From positions 372,001-436,000 of the forward strand of contig NZ_RJUO01000001.1 of NCBI RefSeq assembly GCF_003752365.1: a stretch of DNA of 64,000 nucleotides, read 5' to 3'. Position numbers and translations under genes: made by a program. Below are positions 53,777-62,536 of the stretch, piece by piece. Under the pieces are notes generated by a model. That model saw only the letters and a program-made list of their open reading frames with translations. It made no database searches and was not told where the DNA came from. The stretch comes from Frondihabitans sp. PhB188. Lineage in GTDB: Bacteria > Actinomycetota > Actinomycetes > Actinomycetales > Microbacteriaceae. The first letter of the stretch is position 1, and each line of letters opens with the position of its first letter.

Positions 53777-53807
53777 TTGCGCACAACTTGGTTGCACACA
53801 ATTTAAA
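53777..53807 (-). promoter_or_regulatory. Probable OhrR operator
   Basis: TTGCGCACAA and TTGCACACAA are near-identical direct repeats five bases apart (53777-53801), overlapping a CAAC-TTG-GTTG palindrome (53784-53794) and followed by ATTTAAA. AT-rich compared with the region, and adjacent to the promoter. Confidence 0.65.
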
Positions 53808-53828
53808 CGACGGCCGAACGCAGGGTGA

Positions 53829-53880
53829 AGGCGCAGGAACGGGCAGGACCCCGTCGGGGGTGCTGCCCGTTCCTGCGCCT
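53829..53880 (-). terminator. Long hairpin after nusB with GCGCAGGAAC arms
   Basis: Perfect 18-base arms (53829-53846 and 53863-53880) around a 16-base loop, 36 bases past the nusB stop. Both arms hold the over-represented 10-mer. The minus strand continues TTCACCC, only a weak uridine run. Confidence 0.75.
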
Positions 53881-53916
53881 ATTGAAGAGCAGCCCTGCGC
53901 CCTCGCGGTCTGAGGC

Positions 53917-54333
53917 TCAGGACGCCGTGGTCGAGGAGATCCGCGCCAGCAGGCCGTTCACGAAGCTGGCCGAGTCGTCGGTCGACAGGCTCTGTGCCAT
54001 CTCGACGGCCTCCGAGATCGCCACCGCGTTCGGGATCTCGTCGTTGTGCGTGAGCTCCCAGATGCCGATGCGCAGGATTGCACGGTCGATCGTGGGCATG
54101 CGCGACAGGGTCCAGCCCTGCGAGTACGTCTCGATCAGCTCGTCGATCTCGGGGCGGTTCTCGATCACGCCCTGCACGATGTCGCGGGCGTACGCCCAGC
54201 TCGACTTGCGCTCGGGGGTGTCCATGGCCCGCTGGGTCTCTTGGACGAGCGCGTCGTCGATCGAGATCTGGCGGATGTCGGCGACGTACAGGACGTCGAG
54301 TGCTCGTTTTCGGGCTTTGGTCCGGGCGCTCAT
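53917..54333 (-). CDS. nusB: Transcription antitermination / rRNA factor NusB
   Basis: A 138-residue all-helical protein that binds boxA RNA with S10. MSARTKARKRALDVLYVADI and VNGLLARI near the C-terminus are the family landmarks; the latter's usual final K is replaced by a Ser/Thr tail. The ATG is three bases past the efp stop, the usual efp-nusB pair. Confidence 0.96.
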   Translation of the reverse strand: MSARTKARKRALDVLYVADIRQISIDDALVQETQRAMDTPERKSSWAYARDIVQGVIENRPEIDELIETYSQGWTLSRMPTIDRAILRIGIWELTHNDEIPNAVAISEAVEMAQSLSTDDSASFVNGLLARISSTTAS

Positions 54334-54336
54334 CGA

Positions 54337-54900
54337 CTAGTCGTTGACGCGGCCGAGGTAGCTGCCGTCGCGCGTGTCGACCTTGACCTTGGTGCCGGTC
54401 TCGAGGAACAGCGGCACCTGGATCTCGTAGCCGGTCTCGACGGTGGCGGGCTTGGTGCCGCCGGTCGAGCGGTCGCCCTGCAGGCCGGGCTCGGTGTAGG
54501 TGACCTCGAGCACGACCGAGGCGGGCAGCTCGATGTAGAGCGGGTTGCCGTCGTGGAGGGCCATCTGCACGTTCTGGTTCTCGAGCATGAAGTTCTTGGC
54601 GCCGCCGACGATCGTGGCGGGCACGTTGATCTGGTCGTAGTCGGTGGTGTCCATGAACACGTAGCCGTCGGCCTCGGCGTAGAGGTACTGGTACTCGCGG
54701 CGGTCGACGTTCGCGAAGTCGACCTTGGTGCCGGCGTTGAAGGTCTTGTCGACGACCTTGCCGCTCATCACGTTCTTCATCTTGGTGCGGACGAACGCGC
54801 CGCCCTTGCCCGGCTTGACGTGCTGGAACTCGATGATGTTCCAGAGCTGGCCGTCGAGGTTGAGAACGGCGCCGTTCTTGATGTCGTTGGTAGTGGCCAT
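54337..54900 (-). CDS. efp: Elongation factor P
   Basis: A 187-residue three-domain tRNA mimic that helps ribosomes through polyproline. [16 protein letters not shown] holds the tip loop near residue 34. The later [14 protein letters not shown] and the final [12 protein letters not shown] are typical. AAAGGACG stands before the ATG at 54900; an upstream extension of 18 residues is rejected. Confidence 0.97.
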   Translation of the reverse strand: MATTNDIKNGAVLNLDGQLWNIIEFQHVKPGKGGAFVRTKMKNVMSGKVVDKTFNAGTKVDFANVDRREYQYLYAEADGYVFMDTTDYDQINVPATIVGGAKNFMLENQNVQMALHDGNPLYIELPASVVLEVTYTEPGLQGDRSTGGTKPATVETGYEIQVPLFLETGTKVKVDTRDGSYLGRVND

Positions 54901-54989
54901 GCTGGGACGTCCTTTGAAGATCGATATGAAGAGGGAGCGGGTGCGCGAGGGCACGGGGCGGTGAAGCCAGCGACCACTCTACCCGACGC

Positions 54990-55796
54990 CTAGCGCGAGA
55001 GCCGGGAGCGCAGGAACTCGACCACCCGGCTCCGGGCCTCGAGCGCGGGGTGGCCCTTCTCGTCGCGCACCTCGTGGGTGAGCACCGAGTGCGCCGTGCG
55101 GGCGAACCCCCACTCGTTGCCCGGCGACGAGTCGAGCTGGATGACCTCGAAGGCGTCGCCGAGGCGGCTCTTCAGGGTCGCGAAGCGGGCCGGCTGGGAG
55201 GCGCGGTCCGCGCTGAACCGCAGCCCGAGGGCGCAGAGCTCGCCGGCGTCGGCGCGAGCGGCGACGCGGTCGAGCTCCGTCGGCGAGAGGCCGGGATCCT
55301 GCGCCCTGGCCTTCGAGATCGGGAAGGGGACCGACGGCTGGCTGAGCACCGACGCGCTGACGGAGTCGTCGACGGCCGCGGCGAGGGCGAAGCCGCCGGT
55401 GAAGCACATGCCGATCACGCCGACGCCGGTGCCGGGCGTGCGGGCTGCCAGATCGGCGGCGACTGCGCGCAGGAAGTCGGTGATCGGGCGATGAGCGCCG
55501 ATGGCGAAGGCGCGGAACTCCGCGGCGACGCAGAGCCGGACGACGGTGCGGAGCGTGTAGCCGATCGTCGGGGCGTGCCCGGGCTCGCCGAAGGGCGACG
55601 GGATCACGACGGTGAAGCCCTGGTCGACGAGGTGGTCGGCGAGCCCGAGCACCTCTGGTGTCATTCCCGGCGCCTCCGGGATGAGGACGACGCCGGGGCC
55701 GGAGCCCTTCTCGTAGCAGTCGTAGGTCAGGCCGCCGCCGGTGAACGGGGCCGCGGCCCAGCCGGTGAGATCGGATTCGGGGGCTGTGGGCGGCAT
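54990..55796 (-). CDS. Dienelactone hydrolase family protein
   Basis: A 268-residue alpha/beta hydrolase. The nucleophile elbow GVIGMCFTGGFALA has cysteine in place of serine, as in dienelactone hydrolase; the family catalytic His is probable in GHPALEARSRV. DLH cleaves chlorinated muconolactones, but many genome members act on unknown esters. The gene starts either at the ATG at 55805 or the one at 55796; I prefer 55796 because TACGAT sits seven bases before it and overlaps the first ATG. Confidence 0.85.
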   Translation of the reverse strand: MPPTAPESDLTGWAAAPFTGGGLTYDCYEKGSGPGVVLIPEAPGMTPEVLGLADHLVDQGFTVVIPSPFGEPGHAPTIGYTLRTVVRLCVAAEFRAFAIGAHRPITDFLRAVAADLAARTPGTGVGVIGMCFTGGFALAAAVDDSVSASVLSQPSVPFPISKARAQDPGLSPTELDRVAARADAGELCALGLRFSADRASQPARFATLKSRLGDAFEVIQLDSSPGNEWGFARTAHSVLTHEVRDEKGHPALEARSRVVEFLRSRLSR

Positions 55797-55803
55797 GGCG
55801 CTC

Positions 55804-55809
55804 ATCGTA
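55804..55809 (-). promoter_or_regulatory. -10 hexamer of the dienelactone hydrolase gene
   Basis: TACGAT on the minus strand, seven bases before the ATG at 55796, with the first ATG inside it. Confidence 0.45.
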
Positions 55810-55820
55810 GGCCGCCCGGG

Positions 55821-55826
55821 TAGACT
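55821..55826 (+). promoter_or_regulatory. -10 hexamer of the small plus-strand membrane protein gene
   Basis: TAGACT six bases before the ATG at 55833; the two divergent starts are only 36 bases apart. Confidence 0.55.
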
Positions 55827-55832
55827 GCGGGC

Positions 55833-56261
55833 ATGCCCGGCCCGCACCCCGACCACAACGACCTCGTCTCGTTCGGGCCGACGAACACCGACACGCGCGC
55901 GTTCGCCATCGGGCTCTGGGCGACGGAGGTCGTGCTGTTCGCCGGCGTCGTCGCCGGGCTGACCGTCCTCCGCGGCGTCGACCCGCTGATCAACGTCGGC
56001 GTGGCGTGCGGCGCGCTGGCCTGGTTCCTCGCGTTCTACGCGGTGGTGCTGCGGGGGCGGCTGCGGCCTCTGCCGGGCGTCGGGCTGCGGGTGGTGGCCG
56101 TCGTCGGCGTCCTGGTCTTCGCCGCTGCGATGGTCGCCGCGCTGTCGGGCGCCTGGCCGGTGTCGGTCGGCACTGCCGTCGCGCTGTTCGGGCTCGGGCA
56201 GGCGGCGCTCGTCGCGGCGTACGCCGGGCGGATGTTCCGGTGGGGGCGAGCCGCCGCCTGA
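55833..56261 (+). CDS. Hypothetical membrane protein with four helices
   Basis: A 142-residue protein I cannot assign to a named family. Four predicted helices lie at about 24-44, 51-69, 80-100 and 108-130. The polar N-terminus MPGPHPDHNDLVSFGPTNTD precedes the first. It is divergent from the dienelactone hydrolase gene with a shared 36-base promoter region, so the two may be controlled together. Confidence 0.8.
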   Translation: MPGPHPDHNDLVSFGPTNTDTRAFAIGLWATEVVLFAGVVAGLTVLRGVDPLINVGVACGALAWFLAFYAVVLRGRLRPLPGVGLRVVAVVGVLVFAAAMVAALSGAWPVSVGTAVALFGLGQAALVAAYAGRMFRWGRAAA

Positions 56262-56303
56262 GGGTTGGCCGCAAGGAGGTTCCTGCGCCCGTGCGCTGCG
56301 AGG

Positions 56304-57404
56304 CTAGGAGCCGATCTCTTGATACGCGGCGAAGAGGAGGCTGGTGTCGGGCGCCTCGAGCACGGTGGGGCGCGCGATGTCGTCGAGGACGATGAAGCGC
56401 AGGTGGCCGGCGCGGGCCTTCTTGTCGCGCTGCATGGTGGCGAGCAGCGTCTGCCAGCGGCCGGCGGGGTAGCTGATCGGCAGGCCGAGCGACGTGAGGA
56501 TCGAGCGGTGGCGGTCGACGACCTCGTCGGAGAGCCGGCCGGCGAGGCGGGAGAGTTCGGCGACGAAGACCATGCCGACCGAGACGGCCGCGCCGTGGCG
56601 CCACTGGTATCGCTCGGCGTGCTCGATGGCGTGGCCCAGCGTGTGGCCGTAGTTCAGGATCTCGCGGAGGCCGGCCTCCTTGAAGTCCTCGCCGACGACC
56701 CGCGCCTTGAGTGCGATGGCGAGCTCGACGACGCGACGGAACTCCGGCGTCGTCGGGTCGATCACGCGGTCGACGTCGGCCTCGACGATGTCGAGGATCT
56801 CGGGCTCGGCGATGAAGCCGGCCTTCACGATCTCGGCGAACCCGGCGAGGATCTCGTTGCGCCCGAGTCCGTCGAGCATGTCGAGGTCGGCCAGGACGCC
56901 CACGGGCGCGTAGAACGAGCCGACGAGGTTCTTGCCCTCGGCGGTGTTGATGCCCGTCTTGCCGCCGACGGACGCGTCGACCATGCCGAGGACCGTCGTC
57001 GGGATCTGGACCAGCTGCACGCCGCGGAGCCAGGTGGCGGCCACGAAGCCGGCGAGGTCGGTCGTCGCTCCCCCGCCGAGGCCGACGACGGCGTCGGTGC
57101 GCGTGAAGTCGGACTGCCCGAGGATCTGCCAGCAGAAGGCCGCGACCTCGACCCGCTTGCCGGCCTCGGCGTCGGGCACCTCGGCGATGAGGGCCTCGTA
57201 GCCACGCTCGATCAGGCTGGCGCGCAGAGTCTCGGCCTTGGCGCCGAGCGGGGGCGCGTGCACGATCAGGACCTTCTTCGTCTGGGGGCCCAGCAGGTCG
57301 GGCAGCTCGGCGACGACGCCGCGGCCCACCCGGACCTCGTAGGGCGACGTGCCGCCGACGGGGATGACGGTGGAGGGGATGCCTTCGGCGTGCTGGTCGC
57401 TCAT
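56304..57404 (-). CDS. aroB: 3-dehydroquinate synthase
   Basis: A 366-residue NAD- and zinc-dependent enzyme of the shikimate pathway. GLGGGATTDLAGFVAATWLRG, GGKTGINTAEGKNLVG, and the zinc ligands in GHTLGHAIEHAERYQ are clear. Its ATG overlaps the aroK stop as ATGA. Confidence 0.97.
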   Translation of the reverse strand: MSDQHAEGIPSTVIPVGGTSPYEVRVGRGVVAELPDLLGPQTKKVLIVHAPPLGAKAETLRASLIERGYEALIAEVPDAEAGKRVEVAAFCWQILGQSDFTRTDAVVGLGGGATTDLAGFVAATWLRGVQLVQIPTTVLGMVDASVGGKTGINTAEGKNLVGSFYAPVGVLADLDMLDGLGRNEILAGFAEIVKAGFIAEPEILDIVEADVDRVIDPTTPEFRRVVELAIALKARVVGEDFKEAGLREILNYGHTLGHAIEHAERYQWRHGAAVSVGMVFVAELSRLAGRLSDEVVDRHRSILTSLGLPISYPAGRWQTLLATMQRDKKARAGHLRFIVLDDIARPTVLEAPDTSLLFAAYQEIGS

Positions 57405-57931
57405 GAGTCTTCTTTCTGGGGCCCCGCGGTCCGAACCCACGAGACGATGTCGTCGACGACATGCGAGAGGGGCCGGTGCGAGGTGTCGAGGGTGATGTCG
57501 GCGAGAGCCGCGTAGATCGGTGCGCGCTCGGCGGCGATGGCCTTCCACGCGGCGATCCCGTCGTGGTGGAGCAGGGGGCGGTCCGAGCCCGAGATGCGGC
57601 TCTCGACGGCCTCCGGCGTGACGGTGAGCAGCACGACTCGGTGGCCGCCGAGGCGATCGCGCGTCGAGTCGTCGAGCACGGCGCCTCCGCCGAGCGAGAC
57701 GACAGCAGGAGAACGGAGAGCCGCCGCCACGGCGTCTCGCTCGATCTCGCGGAACGCGGGCTCTCCGAGCGTCTCGAAGAGGCGAGGGATCGGACCGTGC
57801 TCGCGCACGATCGCCTTGTCGGTGTCGATGAACGTCGCGCCGAGCGCCTTGGCCACGCGCTTGCCCACACTGGTCTTGCCCGCGCCCATCGGGCCGATGA
57901 TGACCACCGGCCGGTCGAGCTCGGGGGGCAT
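57401..57931 (-). CDS. aroK: Shikimate kinase
   Basis: A 176-residue P-loop kinase. The P-loop is IIGPMGAGKTSVGKRVA, the shikimate-binding DTDKAI and SLGGGAVL are visible, and the lid contains SDRPLLHHDG. The ATG shares one base with the aroC stop (TGATG). Confidence 0.97.
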   Translation of the reverse strand: MPPELDRPVVIIGPMGAGKTSVGKRVAKALGATFIDTDKAIVREHGPIPRLFETLGEPAFREIERDAVAAALRSPAVVSLGGGAVLDDSTRDRLGGHRVVLLTVTPEAVESRISGSDRPLLHHDGIAAWKAIAAERAPIYAALADITLDTSHRPLSHVVDDIVSWVRTAGPQKEDS

Positions 57932-59178
57932 CAGAGCTGCGGCGCGGCGGAGGCGGCTTCGCTGTCGGCCGGGTCGTGCGCGACGGGCGCGCTCGTCGTC
58001 GTCAGAAGAGGCGGGATCGCGTCGAGGTAGTTCGTCAGGTTGCGGCTCGTCTCGTCGATCGAGTCGCCCCCGAACTTCTCGAGGATCGCGTTCGAGAGCA
58101 CCAGCGCCACCATCGCCTCGGCGACGACCCCGGACGCAGGAACTGCGCAGACGTCCGAGCGCTGGTGGTGCGCGCTGGCGGTCTCGCCGGTCGCGACATC
58201 CACCGTCGCCAGTGCGTGCGGCACGGTCGCGATCGGCTTCATGCCGGCGCGGACGCGCAGCACGGTGCCCGTCGACATCCCGCCCTCGACGCCGCCGGCG
58301 CGGTCGGTGTCGCGCGAGATGCCCTGAGCCGTCTGGAACAGCTCGTCGTGCGCCTCGGAGCCGCGGCGCGTCGTGGTCAGGAAGCCGTCGCCGACCTCCA
58401 CTCCCTTGATCGCCTGGATGCCCATGAGAGCGGCAGCGAGGAGCGAGTCGAGCCGGCGGTCCCACTGCACGTGCGAGCCGAGGCCCGGAGGGAGGTTGTA
58501 GGCGAGGACCTCGACGACGCCGCCCAGCGTGTCGCCGGACTTCTTCGCGTCGTCCACCTCGGCGACCATCGCCGCGCTGGTCTCGGCGTCGAAGCAGCGC
58601 AGCGGATCGGCGTCGAGCGCCTCGAGGTCGTCGAGCGTCGGCAGGGCGCGCCCCTCGGGCACGCGCACGGGGCCGATGGCGAGCGTGTGGCTGACGAGCT
58701 CGATCCCGAGCTCGGCGAGGAACGACTTGGCGACGGCGCCCAGGGCGACGCGGGCCGCGGTCTCGCGGGCGCTGGCGCGCTCGAGGATCGGGCGGGCCGA
58801 GTCGAAGCCGTACTTCTGCATGCCGACGAGGTCGGCGTGCCCGGGTCGCGGACGGGTCAGGGGTGCGCTGCGACCGCGGGACGCCTCGCTCACCTCGACG
58901 GGGGCCGGGTTCATGACCTCTTCCCACTTGGGCCACTCGGTGTTGCCCACCCGCACGGCGATCGGGCTGCCGATGCTGCGGCCGTGGATGACCCCGCCCG
59001 AGATGTGCAGCTCGTCTTGCTCGAACTTCATGCGCGAGCCCCGGCCGTAGCCGAGCTTGCGACGGGCGAGGTCGGCCTGGATGTCTTCGGCGAACACCGG
59101 CACACCGGCCGGGAGTCCTTCGAGGACAGCGATCAATTCGGGGCCGTGAGACTCACCGGCGGTCAACCAACGAAGCAT
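57931..59178 (-). CDS. aroC: Chorismate synthase
   Basis: A 415-residue FMN-dependent enzyme. The signature segments [28 protein letters not shown] and GGMSTG (in [20 protein letters not shown]) are intact. The start ATG is seven bases from a perfect TAGAAT. It heads the aroC-aroK-aroB unit and supplies chorismate to TrpE. Confidence 0.98.
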   Translation of the reverse strand: MLRWLTAGESHGPELIAVLEGLPAGVPVFAEDIQADLARRKLGYGRGSRMKFEQDELHISGGVIHGRSIGSPIAVRVGNTEWPKWEEVMNPAPVEVSEASRGRSAPLTRPRPGHADLVGMQKYGFDSARPILERASARETAARVALGAVAKSFLAELGIELVSHTLAIGPVRVPEGRALPTLDDLEALDADPLRCFDAETSAAMVAEVDDAKKSGDTLGGVVEVLAYNLPPGLGSHVQWDRRLDSLLAAALMGIQAIKGVEVGDGFLTTTRRGSEAHDELFQTAQGISRDTDRAGGVEGGMSTGTVLRVRAGMKPIATVPHALATVDVATGETASAHHQRSDVCAVPASGVVAEAMVALVLSNAILEKFGGDSIDETSRNLTNYLDAIPPLLTTTSAPVAHDPADSEAASAAPQL

Positions 59179-59185
59179 GGCATCG

Positions 59186-59191
59186 ATTCTA
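59186..59191 (-). promoter_or_regulatory. -10 hexamer of aroC
   Basis: TAGAAT seven bases before the ATG at 59178. Confidence 0.6.
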
Positions 59192-59247
59192 CCGGGGCCG
59201 TGTCCGTGGTCGAGGACGCGGCGTCGTCCGGTGTCGGTGGCCGGGCG

Positions 59248-59253
59248 TAGCGT
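59248..59253 (+). promoter_or_regulatory. -10 hexamer of the epoxide hydrolase-like gene
   Basis: TAGCGT six bases before the ATG at 59260. Confidence 0.5.
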
Positions 59254-59259
59254 GCGCCC

Positions 59260-60408
59260 ATGACCGTCACTCCGTTCACGCTCACGACCGACCCCGCCGC
59301 GCTCGACGACCTCCGCGCGCGTCTGCGCTCCGCGCGGTGGCCCGAACCCGGGTCGGGGCCGGGCTGGGGGCTCGGCGCCGACGTCGAGTACCTCCGCGAC
59401 CTCGCCGCGTACTGGGCCGACGGCTTCGACTGGTCAGAGCACGAGGCGGCGCTGAACACGCTGCCGCACGTCCGCGTCAAGGTCGGCGGCCACGACCTCC
59501 ACGTCGTGCACGCTCGCGCCGGCGCCTCGGGCTATCCGCTGCTGCTCGCCCACGGCTGGCCCGACTCCTTCTGGCGCTACTCGAAGGTGATCGACCTCCT
59601 GACCGATCCCGGGGCCCACGGCGGCGATCCCGCCGACGCATTCGATGTCGTCGTGCCCGACATGCCCGGGTACGGCTACTCCCCCGCACCCGTCGGCGCT
59701 CCGCTGTCGACCGTCGACGTGGCAGGCCTCTACGCCGATCTGATGACGACGCTCGGGTACGAGACGTTCGGCGCGGCGGGCGGCGACATCGGCAGCGGCG
59801 TCGTGCGCTACCTGGCGCTCGACCATCCGACGCGCGTGTCGGCCGTCCACCGGATCGACGCGGGTATGCCGACCTTCACGGGCGATCGCTCGGAGTTGTC
59901 GGAGGAGGAGCGCGAGTTCCTGCGCGCTGCCGACTCGTGGCGGGATCGCGAAGGTGCCTATGCGGCCATGCACCGCACGAAGCCGCAGACGGCCGCCGTG
60001 GGTCTCGCCGACTCGCCCGTCGGGCTGCTGGCCTGGATAGTCGAGAAGCTCCGCGCCTGGAGCGACTGCCACGGTGACGTCGAGTCGAGCTTCACCCGAG
60101 ACGAGATCCTGACGAACGTGACGATCTACTGGCTGACCAACACGATCGGCTCGGCCATGCGGATGTACAGCGCCAACGCGGCGATCCCTGCAGAGCAGGC
60201 CGAGCGACGCGTCGAGACGCCGTCGGGGTTCGCGCTCTTCCCCGCCGACCTGGTGACGCCGCCCCGGGCCTGGCTCGAGCGCACGACCGAGCTCGTGCGC
60301 GTCAGCGAGATGCCGCGCGGCGGGCACTTCGCGCCGTTCGAGGAGCCGGAGCTGTACGCGCGGGAGCTGCGGGAGTTCTTCCGTCCGTACCGTGGTCGTC
60401 GTCCTTAG
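59260..60408 (+). CDS. Epoxide hydrolase family protein (EHN plus alpha/beta hydrolase)
   Basis: A 382-residue protein with an N-terminal EHN-type domain (about 1-110) and an alpha/beta hydrolase core. The oxyanion motif HGWPDSFW, nucleophile Asp in [13 protein letters not shown], and catalytic His in [10 protein letters not shown] are present in the order of epoxide hydrolases. The natural substrate is unknown. It is one of the solitary plus-strand genes and converges on mltG. Confidence 0.9.
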   Translation: MTVTPFTLTTDPAALDDLRARLRSARWPEPGSGPGWGLGADVEYLRDLAAYWADGFDWSEHEAALNTLPHVRVKVGGHDLHVVHARAGASGYPLLLAHGWPDSFWRYSKVIDLLTDPGAHGGDPADAFDVVVPDMPGYGYSPAPVGAPLSTVDVAGLYADLMTTLGYETFGAAGGDIGSGVVRYLALDHPTRVSAVHRIDAGMPTFTGDRSELSEEEREFLRAADSWRDREGAYAAMHRTKPQTAAVGLADSPVGLLAWIVEKLRAWSDCHGDVESSFTRDEILTNVTIYWLTNTIGSAMRMYSANAAIPAEQAERRVETPSGFALFPADLVTPPRAWLERTTELVRVSEMPRGGHFAPFEEPELYARELREFFRPYRGRRP

Positions 60409-60534
60409 GCAAGGATGCGTCGTCGCTGGCGAAGGATTCACGGCCTCCCGTGCAGCGCTGGCAAGGTCTCGGCGGCGTGTCGCGCGCCTCACGAAGGATG
60501 GCCTCCGCGAAAGTCCTTGGCTGACGGCCACGTG

Positions 60535-62004
60535 CTACTGGTAGTCCGGGTGCGCCCGCAGCCACGACTGGAACTTCGCGACCGCCTGCTGATGCTCCGC
60601 ATAGGTGTTCGAGAACACCGTCTCGCCGGTGTCGAGGTTCACGGTCACGAAGTACAGCCACGAGCCGGTGGCAGGCTTCACGGCGGCCTGGATCGCGATG
60701 TCGCCGGGATTCGAGATCGGCCCGACCGGCAGCCCCTTGTGCACGTAGGTGTTGTACTTGTTGCTCGCGTCGGCGCGCTCGGCGTCGGTGGTCGTGACGC
60801 GGTCGGTGCTGCCCGCACCATAGGCCACGGTGGCGTCGGACTGCAGGAGCATTCCCTGGTCGATGCGGTTCTGGAACACCCGCGCCACCTTCGGGAAGTC
60901 GGCGGCGAGGCCGGCCTCGCGCTGGATCAGCGACGCGAAGATGATCGTGTGCTCCCACTTCGACTTCGGCACCCCGGCGTCCGTGAGGTGGGTCTCCATC
61001 GTGTCGACCATGTCTTGCAGGTACGCGTGCGCCGTCTTGTTCGGCTCGAGCTCGTAGGTCGCCGGGAACAGGTAGCCCTCGAGGCTCCTCGCGTTCGACG
61101 GCAGCCCGAACGACTTGTAGTCGGCCGCCGCGGCCTTGATCTTCGCCGAGGGGATCTTGGTGGCGCTCGCTATGAGGCCGATGATGCCGTTGAGCGAGGT
61201 GCCCTCGGGGATCACGAGCTTCGTCGTGATGCGGGCCTTGTCGCTCTGCAGCCGGTCGATGGCCGACTGCGCGCTCATCTTCTTGAACATCGAGTACGTG
61301 CCGGGCTGAAAGGAGATCTCGGTATCGGCCAGCAGCAGCTTGTAGGGCGCCTCGGCCGACTTGGTGATGCCCGCCTTCGCCAGCTTCGACGCGATCGTCG
61401 AGCCGATGTCGCCCGACACGATCGTGAACTCGACCTTCGTGCCGTCGCCGGAGCCGGTGTAGTCGTCGCTGGGCTTGCCGCCGACGAGCGAGGCCACCAT
61501 CGGCTGGAGCTGCTTGTAGAGGGTCGTGACCCCGTAGGTGCCGCCGCCGAGCACGACGACGAGCACGCCGATCAGGATCCAGGTGCCGGGCTTGCGCCAG
61601 CGCGAGACACGCGGCGGCCTGGTCGGCTTGGTCCGCTGCGCCTTCGAAGCGGCCGTGGCAGGAGCGGCCTCAGAGGCCGCCGCAGCCGGTGCGGCACCGA
61701 CGGCCTTCGCCTCGACCCGAGCGGGCCGGGCGGGCTTGGCCGAGCGACCTCGTCGTCGCTCCTCCTCTTCGCGCTGCTCGCGCAGCTGACGCCGGGACAT
61801 CGGCGGCGCAGGAACTGCGGACCCGCCGCCCGACCCCGACCCCGTCGCGGAGCCGCCCTGCGCCCCGGGGGCCCGCGGGTCGCGTCGCGCGTCCTCGCCG
61901 CGATCAGCCGCTGCGCCCGGCATGCCGGAGCCGTTGGGCTTGCCCGATTCGTCCGTCCGGACGCTGCCGGTGAAGATCTCGTCCCAGGAGGGTTCGTCTG
62001 CCAC
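60535..62004 (-). CDS. mltG: Endolytic murein transglycosylase
   Basis: A 489-residue MltG/YceG protein that cuts nascent glycan strands to end chain growth. The first 155 residues are a low-complexity, basic cytoplasmic region (Arg/Glu stretch REQREEEERRRGR, then Pro/Ala). A membrane helix follows (about 157-177, ILIGVLVVVLGGGTYGVTTL). The extracytoplasmic YceG domain carries the catalytic glutamate in IFASLIQREAGLA. A GTG start is used. It sits directly downstream of ruvX and alaS. Confidence 0.95.
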   Translation of the reverse strand: MADEPSWDEIFTGSVRTDESGKPNGSGMPGAAADRGEDARRDPRAPGAQGGSATGSGSGGGSAVPAPPMSRRQLREQREEEERRRGRSAKPARPARVEAKAVGAAPAAAASEAAPATAASKAQRTKPTRPPRVSRWRKPGTWILIGVLVVVLGGGTYGVTTLYKQLQPMVASLVGGKPSDDYTGSGDGTKVEFTIVSGDIGSTIASKLAKAGITKSAEAPYKLLLADTEISFQPGTYSMFKKMSAQSAIDRLQSDKARITTKLVIPEGTSLNGIIGLIASATKIPSAKIKAAAADYKSFGLPSNARSLEGYLFPATYELEPNKTAHAYLQDMVDTMETHLTDAGVPKSKWEHTIIFASLIQREAGLAADFPKVARVFQNRIDQGMLLQSDATVAYGAGSTDRVTTTDAERADASNKYNTYVHKGLPVGPISNPGDIAIQAAVKPATGSWLYFVTVNLDTGETVFSNTYAEHQQAVAKFQSWLRAHPDYQ

Positions 62005-62007
62005 GGA

Positions 62008-62532
62008 TTACCGTCTCTCGTCGGGGTCTGCGTCGCTCGTGACGAGGGTGCCCGGTGGACGTCCGCTCGATCGTTCGAGGTCGATGGCGTGCTGCACGAT
62101 TATAACGGCGGCCACCTGATCGACCACGGAGCGCTGCTTCTTGGCGGATCGGCCCGACGCGCGGAGAGCGCTCTGGGCGGTCACGGTGGAGAGCCGCTCG
62201 TCGACCATCCTCACTCGAAGGCCGGTCGCGGCCGCGAGCCGGGAGGCGAAGCCGCGGGCGTCGCCGGTCGACGCGGTGTCGCCGCCCGAGAGCGACAGCG
62301 GCAGCCCGACGATGATCTCGACGGCGCCGAGCTCGGTCGCGTGGGCGAGGATCGTCGCCAGGTCGGCGCCGGTGTCGCCGGAACGGGCGACCGTCTCGAC
62401 CGGGGTGGCGATCAGGGCGTCGGGGTCGGTGCGTGCCACGCCGATCCGGACCTTGCCGACATCGACGCCGAGCCGGACTCCCCTGCGGAAGCCGGCTCGG
62501 TCGCCTTCGTCGGCGGTGTCGAACGGTGTCAA
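62008..62532 (-). CDS. ruvX: Putative Holliday junction resolvase RuvX (YqgF)
   Basis: A 174-residue RNase H-fold nuclease. GVDVGKVRIGVARTD, IVGLPLSLSG and the acidic DERLSTVTAQ are visible. Roles proposed in E. coli are Holliday junction cleavage and 16S rRNA 5' maturation. The start is a TTG four bases beyond the alaS stop, weak but the only one that fits; the order alaS-ruvX-mltG is typical. Confidence 0.92.
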   Translation of the reverse strand: MTPFDTADEGDRAGFRRGVRLGVDVGKVRIGVARTDPDALIATPVETVARSGDTGADLATILAHATELGAVEIIVGLPLSLSGGDTASTGDARGFASRLAAATGLRVRMVDERLSTVTAQSALRASGRSAKKQRSVVDQVAAVIIVQHAIDLERSSGRPPGTLVTSDADPDERR

Positions 62533-62536
62533 CGGA

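Noticed and set aside
60409-60534. Terminator between the epoxide hydrolase-like gene and mltG
   Set aside because: Only scattered GAAGGAT repeats and a weak AAGGA/TCCTT pairing; no stable stem with a uridine run.
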